From the NCBI RefSeq assembly GCF_026151205.1, contig NC_087084.1, positions 62,001 to 126,000 of the forward strand: DNA of 64,000 nucleotides. The letters are read 5' to 3'. Numbering within the stretch: position 1 is the first letter of the stretch; each line of letters begins with the position of its first letter. A program made the translations under genes and the position numbers. Shown one piece after another: positions 58,540 to 64,000 of this stretch. Below the pieces are notes generated by a model. The model saw only the letters and a list, made by a program, of their open reading frames with translations. It had not been told where the DNA came from and ran no database searches. Source of the stretch: Bolinopsis microptera. Its lineage: Eukaryota > Ctenophora > Tentaculata > Lobata > Bolinopsidae.

Positions 58540-59470
58540 ACGAATTTAACAGATTTTAATAAATAAATGCTTCAGTATGCCTGAGAGGAACATAAACGAG
58601 CTATCGGATATTAATTTTACAGATAATATTATTCTTAAGCTTAACAATAACAAGGGTACATATTATTCCCCTAGGGTCCTCCAAATGTTAGCTACCACTT
58701 TAAGTCCTTTGCTGGCTGATATTTTTAATAAATGTGTCAATGAAGGTTATTTTCCGAAAGAATTAAAAGTAGCAAAAATTATTCCATCATAAAATAAAGG
58801 ATCTATTTCTTATATAAGTAATTATCACCCTATTTAAATGTTACCTCTTTTTGTTAAGATTTTTTGAGAAGTTAATACATTTTGTTGGGGACCGGCCCGA
58901 AGTACCAGCCAATGTTTACTCAAAAATATATATATATAATAAGTGTTATCAATTCAAATTTAAAACTCACACAAGATTAGATCTTATTAAAACGATTAAA
59001 ATGGAGCTTGTCGAACAAAACATAGCTGAGCACATAGAAAGTTGCCTTTAGTTGAAATTATCATATTAAAAATCTGATGTCTTTAATAAACACACTCTTT
59101 TCTGTAATAATCAGTTTTGTTTCCGCAGTAAGCACTCAACCTTTCATGCACTTGTTTCGTCAGTAGAAAATCTTCAAGAGGCCATCAATAATAAGACTTT
59201 TACATTAGGTATCTTCATAGATTTTCGAAAGCCTTTTAAGCTTTTATACAGTGCGACTTAATATTCTTTTAGAAAAACTGGAGAACTACGGTATCCGAGA
59301 AAACGTTCTTAAATTATTAAACAGCTACTTGTCGGATTGGTATCAGTATGTTAGCTATGGTGGACTTGAAAGCTGTCTTTTGAAAATAACCTGTGGCCAC
59401 TGATATATATAACCACTGACTCCACAGTGTTAGGCCCCCTGCTCTATTTTTATCAATGATTTGGCAAATG
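58540..59470 (+). pseudogene. Decayed LINE reverse transcriptase
   Basis: Plus strand blocks in order: NINELSDINFTDNIILKLNN, LSPLLADIFNKCVNEGYFPK, ELKVAKIIPS, SNYHPI (degraded N-Y-R-P-I), PLFVKIFEKLI, then QFCFRSKHSTFHAL, FIDFRKPFK (degraded DFRKAF), LENYGIRENVLKLLNSYLS and VLGPLLYF. Many stops. Jockey/CR1-type order. Confidence 0.65.
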
Positions 59471-59474
59471 TATG

Positions 59475-60340
59475 TGAATTAGCTAAATTAATTCTTTACT
59501 TGATTACTTCTTTAAGTAGTCCAACAAACTTTTGATTCTTAGGTACTTTACTACTTCCAAATTCAATAAAACAACTTGAGCAGCAATAGTAAATGTATGT
59601 GAGTTAGCTAAATTAAACCTTTTTCTTCAAAATACACCTTTTTCTTCAAAATAAAGACCGTAATTTACTTTACAATAATGCTAATGATGTATTATCTAAA
59701 ATTCACGACTATTTATCTAGTAATGTAATATACGTCTCTTACTTCCCAATTCAGCTTCATATTTTTCATACTGATCTCAAATAGCTAAAATGAAAGGTAA
59801 TTATTAAAACGAATAACCCCTAGCAGTATCCTAGAGGAGTTTAATTTGTAACACATAACACCTCAGTACTTAAGATTATATTAAAATAACCATTAACCCC
59901 TCGTGCTATGCAACTCTCAATTGTTATGAAATATAATCTCTGTGCGTGCCGGTGTTGTGTGTTATAACAATTATTCAATGATACGTTTATACATTTTTCC
60001 CGGTTGCCTTCTTATTTTTGAGTTTTGGGGTTTATTGTTAAAGTCGAAGAAAGTGAAGTAGTAACATAGTAACCATTACCCTAGTTAAGTTATAATCATC
60101 AATCGCTTATTTTTCATTATGGAATGCAATCAATGCGCAGGAAAATTGGGCATAAAGTTCAATGGTGCTTAGATTGGTTGACACTTTCCACTCGAGCTCT
60201 ACGTAAACAGTGATATGCTCATAAAATGCAATCCAAGTTGCAGTTTTTAACCACATTTCATCCACAGAATGTATTTCAATCAGTGCCATCCAGCCTATTA
60301 ATTAAGGTTGTGTTACCATAGTAACACTACCATAATATAA
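59475..60340. other. No gene recognised
   Basis: AT-rich sequence. The decayed LINE may extend into its left part. No supported feature. Confidence 0.35.
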
Positions 60341-60360
60341 GGTAATGTAACCATAGTAAC

Positions 60361-61545
60361 CCCCTGAGTTGTCCATAATAGCCATGTCATCAGCATAATC
60401 GGTGTCCAGAATGACCTTTTCCTCAACTGTCTTCATCTCCTTCTGCAGCACTGCGCCTTGACTGATGGTCTTGTTGGTCTCAGCCAGATATGCAGAAAAG
60501 TTTAGGCAGAAATTAAAGACAGGAGGTGCTTGAATGTCACCCTGACCTGTGCCTGAGTTAACATCAAACCAGTCTGTCAGCTCCCCATTAACCCTCACTG
60601 CACTCATAGTACCCCCAAAAAATGACTGAAATATTCTGATATATTTTTCAGGCAGCCCATAGTGTCTCATACTGCACCAAATAAAGTCCCTTCTAATAGA
60701 ATCGAACGCTGACTTGAAATCGACAAAATTAATGAAAAGAGGAATGTTAAACTCAATACAGTTATGAATAATAGTTCGAAGAGAATAAATCTGATCAATA
60801 CATGAGCGGTTCTGTCTGAATCCGCACTGATTCTCCCTGAGAAGACACTCCATACCAGCATGTAACCGCTTAAGAAGAATCATCTGAAAAAGCTTGGATG
60901 CTGTAGACCTTAAAGTGATCCCTCTGTTGTTCCCGCAGACTGAAGTGTCTCCTTTCTTCCCAATAACAATTATCACACCCTTTAACCAATCTTCAGGAAC
61001 AGTCTCTTCTTCCCACACTTTCTTGAATAGACACTCTAGTTGATCAACTAGAGCACTCGCACCATACTTCAGTTGCTCGTTAGTTATCCCGTCCACGCTT
61101 GGGCTTTTGTGGTTCTTAAGCTTTGTCAGGGAATAACTAATCTCGTCTCTGGTGGGTGGTCCATCCGAACAAGAGAGAGAGTCAAAGTGGGGTTGGGGTG
61201 GTACTGTATCAAGGTCGGGCAGGTCGACACTTGATAATGGAGGATTCAGAAGTTCAGTAAAGTGTTCCTTCCACCTATCCCTCTGCTGTTGGGGATCCGT
61301 GATCTTCCTGCCGTCCTTGTCCCGAACACAAGATGCTTGAGGCTTCTTGTTCTTACCAGAGATCTTCTTGATCTTTGCCCATACCTCACGCTGCTGACCT
61401 TTGCTCGCTGCTTCCTCAAGATCAGTAGCCACTTTAACTGCCCAGTTATTGTCGTCTAGCTTGCTGCTTTTCTTGACTAACTTATTAAGTTTAGAATACT
61501 CTGACCTGTTAGCGTCCGAGTTTGGGTCTCTGCGCTTAAACTGTG
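60361..61545 (-). pseudogene. Inverted 5' segment: LINE reverse transcriptase up to YADD
   Basis: Minus strand reads QFKRRDPNSDANRSEYSKLN, DLEEAASKGQQREVWAKIKK, RWKEHFTELLNPP, LKNHKSPSVDGITNEQLKYG, WLKGVIIVIGKKGD, NRGITLRSTASKLFQMILL, NQCGFRQNRSCIDQI, INFVDFKSAFDSIRRD, NSGTGQGDIQAPPVFNFCLN and TDYADDMAIMDN. The open frame 61432-60302 is uninterrupted through the RT core. Changes such as GTGQGDIQAPPVF in place of the usual G-V-R-Q-G-C-x-L-S-P suggest mild decay. Its last 18 codons run into flanking DNA. The endonuclease part is absent. Confidence 0.85.
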
Positions 61546-61546
61546 G

Positions 61547-62342
61547 GGAAGGCCTACATGAGTCAACTGATCTACTAGTTCATTACAGCTCCTACGCTGG
61601 GCTCAGAATAAATGCAAAGAAGACCCACAGCATGACTGTAGGCAAGTGCGCCTCCCAGCGACCTTTCATCAAGGATGACTGTATTGAGCTGTCGGTTGAG
61701 GGTGAACCCGTTGAGCAGGTTAGCAACTTTGTCTACCTGGGTGCAACTATCAGTGGGGATGGGACAATCGACAGAGACCTGCATGTCCGTATCCAGAAGG
61801 CTAATGGCGCCTTTCATCAACTCTGGAACATTTGGAATAGCAGAACTATGAAGACTCCAACCAAGATCAGGATCTATAAGGCTGCTGTCCTCACCATCTT
61901 GTTGTATGGAGCTGAAGTCTGGAACACCACCAAAAAGCAGATGAAATGCTTCGAGGTTTTCCATCAGACCTCCCTAAGAAGGATCCTTAGGATTAAATGG
62001 TTCTTCCATGTTTCCAACGAAGAAGTTCTTAGGAGGGCTGGCATCAAGTCAGTCGAGACTTTCATCAGTGCTGCCAGGCTACGTTGGTATGGACATGTAG
62101 TTAGAATGCCAGACTCTAGACTACCGAGGTTTCTGTTGAACTGGAAGCCAAATTATGGAAAGAGGTCAGGGGTAGACCCCGTAAGAACTGGAAGACCTGC
62201 GTACTTGAAGATGCTGCTAAGTTTACAGGTGTTGAAAACATCGACAACAACACAACAGAAGCTCTGGCTACCAACCGAGTACAGTGGAGACATATGCTAC
62301 GCCGCCAACGCGATGTGTTATGCAGGCCACTCCAACGACTAG
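61547..62342 (+). pseudogene. Forward 3' segment: LINE RT thumb and C-terminus
   Basis: Reads EGLHESTDLLVHYSSYAGLR, INAKKTHSMTVGKCA, VEQVSNFVYLGATISGDG, LWNIWNSRTMKTPTKIRIY, AAVLTILLYGAEVWNTTKK, FHQTSLRRILRIKW, RRAGIKSVETFISAARLRWY and GHVVRMPDSRLPRFLL. These are the standard blocks after YADD. After about 62150 the frame continues in degraded form. It completes the RT begun on the other strand. Confidence 0.85.
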
Positions 62343-62394
62343 GAGGAGACCTTACCATGTAACATGTATGCAACATGTAACCATAGTAACACTA

Positions 62395-62675
62395 CCATAG
62401 TAACACTACCTTATAAGAATAAGATATTATCCAGCCTAATGCTCTGAACAATTGGTCGTAGTTGTAAAGACAAGACACGCTTTAAGGACTTTCGAGAGGG
62501 TTTGAAAGTTATACGCAGTTATACACGCTTTTACCATAGTAACACTACCTTATAAGAATAAGATATTATCCAGCCTAATGCTCTGAACAATTGGTCGTAG
62601 TTGTAAAGACAAGACACGCTTTAAGGCCTTTCGAGAGGGTTTGAAAGTTATACGCAGTTATACACGCTTTTATTT
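62395..62675 (+). repeat. Two 139-bp tandem units upstream of a LINE ORF1
   Basis: CCATAGTAACACTACCTTAT through AAAGTTATACGCAGTTATAC occurs twice with a 139-bp period and very few differences (GGACTTTCGAG versus GGCCTTTCGAG). The second unit leads directly into the region before ORF1, so they may be promoter monomers of that LINE. Confidence 0.85.
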
Positions 62676-62791
62676 CGTTGCTAATTTGTGCCTCTGTTAT
62701 CAGCAGCGCTTATCATCTCAACAACTATCTCATACTCGCAGCTACAGCTTGTTTTACGGATACTGTACACTGTGTATAACTGATCAACGAT

Positions 62792-63667
62792 ATGCCGACA
62801 GTAGCAGAACGTTTCAAATTTGACTTAGTAGAGACCGATGGACAAAAGTTCCTACTTGATACCGTGAAACAGTGTAAAGTCGATTGTGTTCAAGAACTAA
62901 ATCATGAGAGCGTGAACAAAATTGGTAACAAGGGGGATTTAGCGGCAAAGTTTTTGCAAGCCATGCAGCTCATTGAGAGACAGCATAACATGATCATAAA
63001 TCAGAGGGTACACGTTAGTTAGTATCAGTCTAGTATGATACAGCTGCAGGACCAAGTTATAAAACTACAGGAGCAACTATTATCTGCAAAAGAAGGACTT
63101 TCTAAGGCGATAGAGTTTAACGAACATCTCAAGACTGAGTTTTTTGAGGGTGTTCAGAAAGAAGTCAGTTCAGTTAAACAAAGTTTTAGCGATGTGGTGA
63201 AATCCGATAGTATCGAGAACTCAGCTGCGATTTCTACAGAATCCATTAAATCAGTTGCCAAGCAAATTGCTTTGGAGGAGGAGTTGGGTAGGAACATCAT
63301 GGTCTTTGGGCTATGCGAGGAGGTCAATGAGGAGATCAATACAAAAGTCGCTGAAGTATTGGAATCATTGGGAGAGAAACCCCGAGTTGAGGCTTGTAGA
63401 ATCGGCAAAAAATCACCGTCAGCTGCAAGACCGGTTAAAGTTTCCTTTTCCAGTTCTTCGATTGTGCAACAAATACTGAAGAAGTCGAGTAAACTGTGTG
63501 GAACAGAGAGATTTAAGAGGGTGTTCCTAGCTCCAGATCGTACAGCAGAAGAGAGAGCTCAGCGTAAAGAACTTGTCCTAGAGCTAAAAAGAAGAGCTGG
63601 TATTGAGAAGGACAAAAAACTCTTCATTCGTGAAGGGAAGATTTGTAGCCTTGAGAGGCAAAAATGA
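62792..63667 (+). pseudogene. LINE ORF1: coiled coil and RRM-like domain, one in-frame TAG
   Basis: A 291-codon frame from ATG 62792 to TGA 63665-63667, broken once by TAG at 63020-63022. The first part is acidic/basic helical; residues about 80-115 (QLQDQVIKLQEQLLSAKEGL) are a coiled coil. Residues about 165-240 (RNIMVFGLCEE, RVEACRIGKK, RPVKVSFSSSSIVQQILKKS, FKRVFLAPDRTAEERAQRKE) match the RRM-like domain plus C-terminal part of L1/Jockey-type ORF1 proteins, which bind element RNA. A single stop suggests a young but damaged copy, or stop-codon polymorphism or readthrough. ORF2 would start past the right edge. Confidence 0.75.
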
Positions 63668-64000
63668 GTTTCTAAATATTTTTCGTGTTGTGAGCAAATC
63701 AAAAAGTTTAGCTCTATGAGTATTTGTCTTCTGTGTGCTTAGTTTTTGTCGAAGGATCTAACCATTTTATTTCACTTATACAAAACTGTATAGTTTTCAA
63801 GGGATTAATCTGGTTTTAGGCGAATCTTGTTCAGAGATCGCTGTTTCATTACTCTTAGTCAGCTGGTGCAGCCTTTATACATACTTTTATATGTATATTT
63901 ACAATTTTAAATTGCTGTTCAATATCTATTTTTAGTAAACATTAACTGGGGTAGTAAAACCCAGTTCCCAATCAATCAAGTTGGGGAATAACGCGGAATA
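63668..64000 (+). other. LINE inter-ORF region or start of ORF2, cut by the window edge
   Basis: No open frame of note. Given ORF1 upstream, this is probably the spacer before ORF2. Nothing else supported. Confidence 0.35.

Larger units (their letters stand above)
60345..62390 (+). mobile_element. LINE insertion with 5' inversion and a perfect 16-bp target duplication
   Basis: ATGTAACCATAGTAAC at 60345-60360 is repeated at 62375-62390. Between them, 60361 to about 61545 is a LINE segment in reverse orientation and about 61547 to 62374 is the following segment in forward orientation. The reverse segment ends in the catalytic YADD region (DNSGG) and the forward one begins with the next residues (EGLHESTDLLV). 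This is the product expected from twin priming. No poly-A tail is seen. Confidence 0.82.

Overview
The window is nuclear DNA from an animal. It holds a spliced actin gene with GT-AG introns, an N-acetylgalactosamine-6-sulfatase-like gene, extracellular modules on separate exons, TTAGGG-type repeats and a metazoan transposon fauna (CR1-like and other LINEs, Penelope-like elements, Ty3/gypsy-like gag, MULE/FLYWCH, tRNA-derived SINE, TA-target MITEs). The repeat profile resembles early-branching or marine invertebrates, but I cannot name the species. Most open frames belong to mobile elements; host coding sequence is sparse and cut into small exons.

Layout. 1-3 kb: decayed LINE. 3.4-4.4 kb: dispersed repeats, a headless SINE and a small minus-strand terminal exon that looks NTR-like. 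4.7-12.9 kb: a very young LTR retrotransposon (two 1088-bp LTRs, 5-bp target duplication) that encodes only a Gag-like protein. 13-17.6 kb: LINE and gag remnants, an (AC)n microsatellite and duplicated segments. 17.7-18.2 kb: the last two exons of a minus-strand gene with a sushi/CCP module. 18.6-23.8 kb: a full-length CR1-like LINE with both ORFs open; its ORF1 joins an AlkB-like dioxygenase domain to an SGNH esterase domain. 24.4-25.5 kb: a possible exon split by a 588-bp MITE, then the terminal exon of an unidentified single-pass membrane protein.

25.9-52.1 kb (minus strand): one divergent actin gene. Nine exons encode 376 codons across 26 kb. The last intron is 13.5 kb and contains a stack of nested transposons (MITE inside Penelope-like element inside DNA transposon inside retroelement remnant), further Penelope-like fragments, and an almost intact intronless GALNS-type sulfatase on the opposite strand. 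Tandem repeats in introns 3 and 7 have copied the 3' splice site together with the first bases of the next exon. A TTAGGG array flanked by inverted tandem motifs lies just downstream of exon 8. Intron 1 carries a full tRNA-SINE whose tail stops close to the exon 2 acceptor.

52-64 kb: short interstitial telomeric motifs, a 185-bp MITE, a foldback structure with about 0.97-kb arms, a GIY-YIG retroelement fragment, a decayed LINE RT, a LINE insertion with twin-priming structure and a perfect 16-bp target duplication, and the 5' end of another LINE (tandem 139-bp repeats, then ORF1) that runs off the right edge.

All identifications come from reading motifs and splice signals by eye. No database search or alignment program was run, so percent identities and clade names are provisional.
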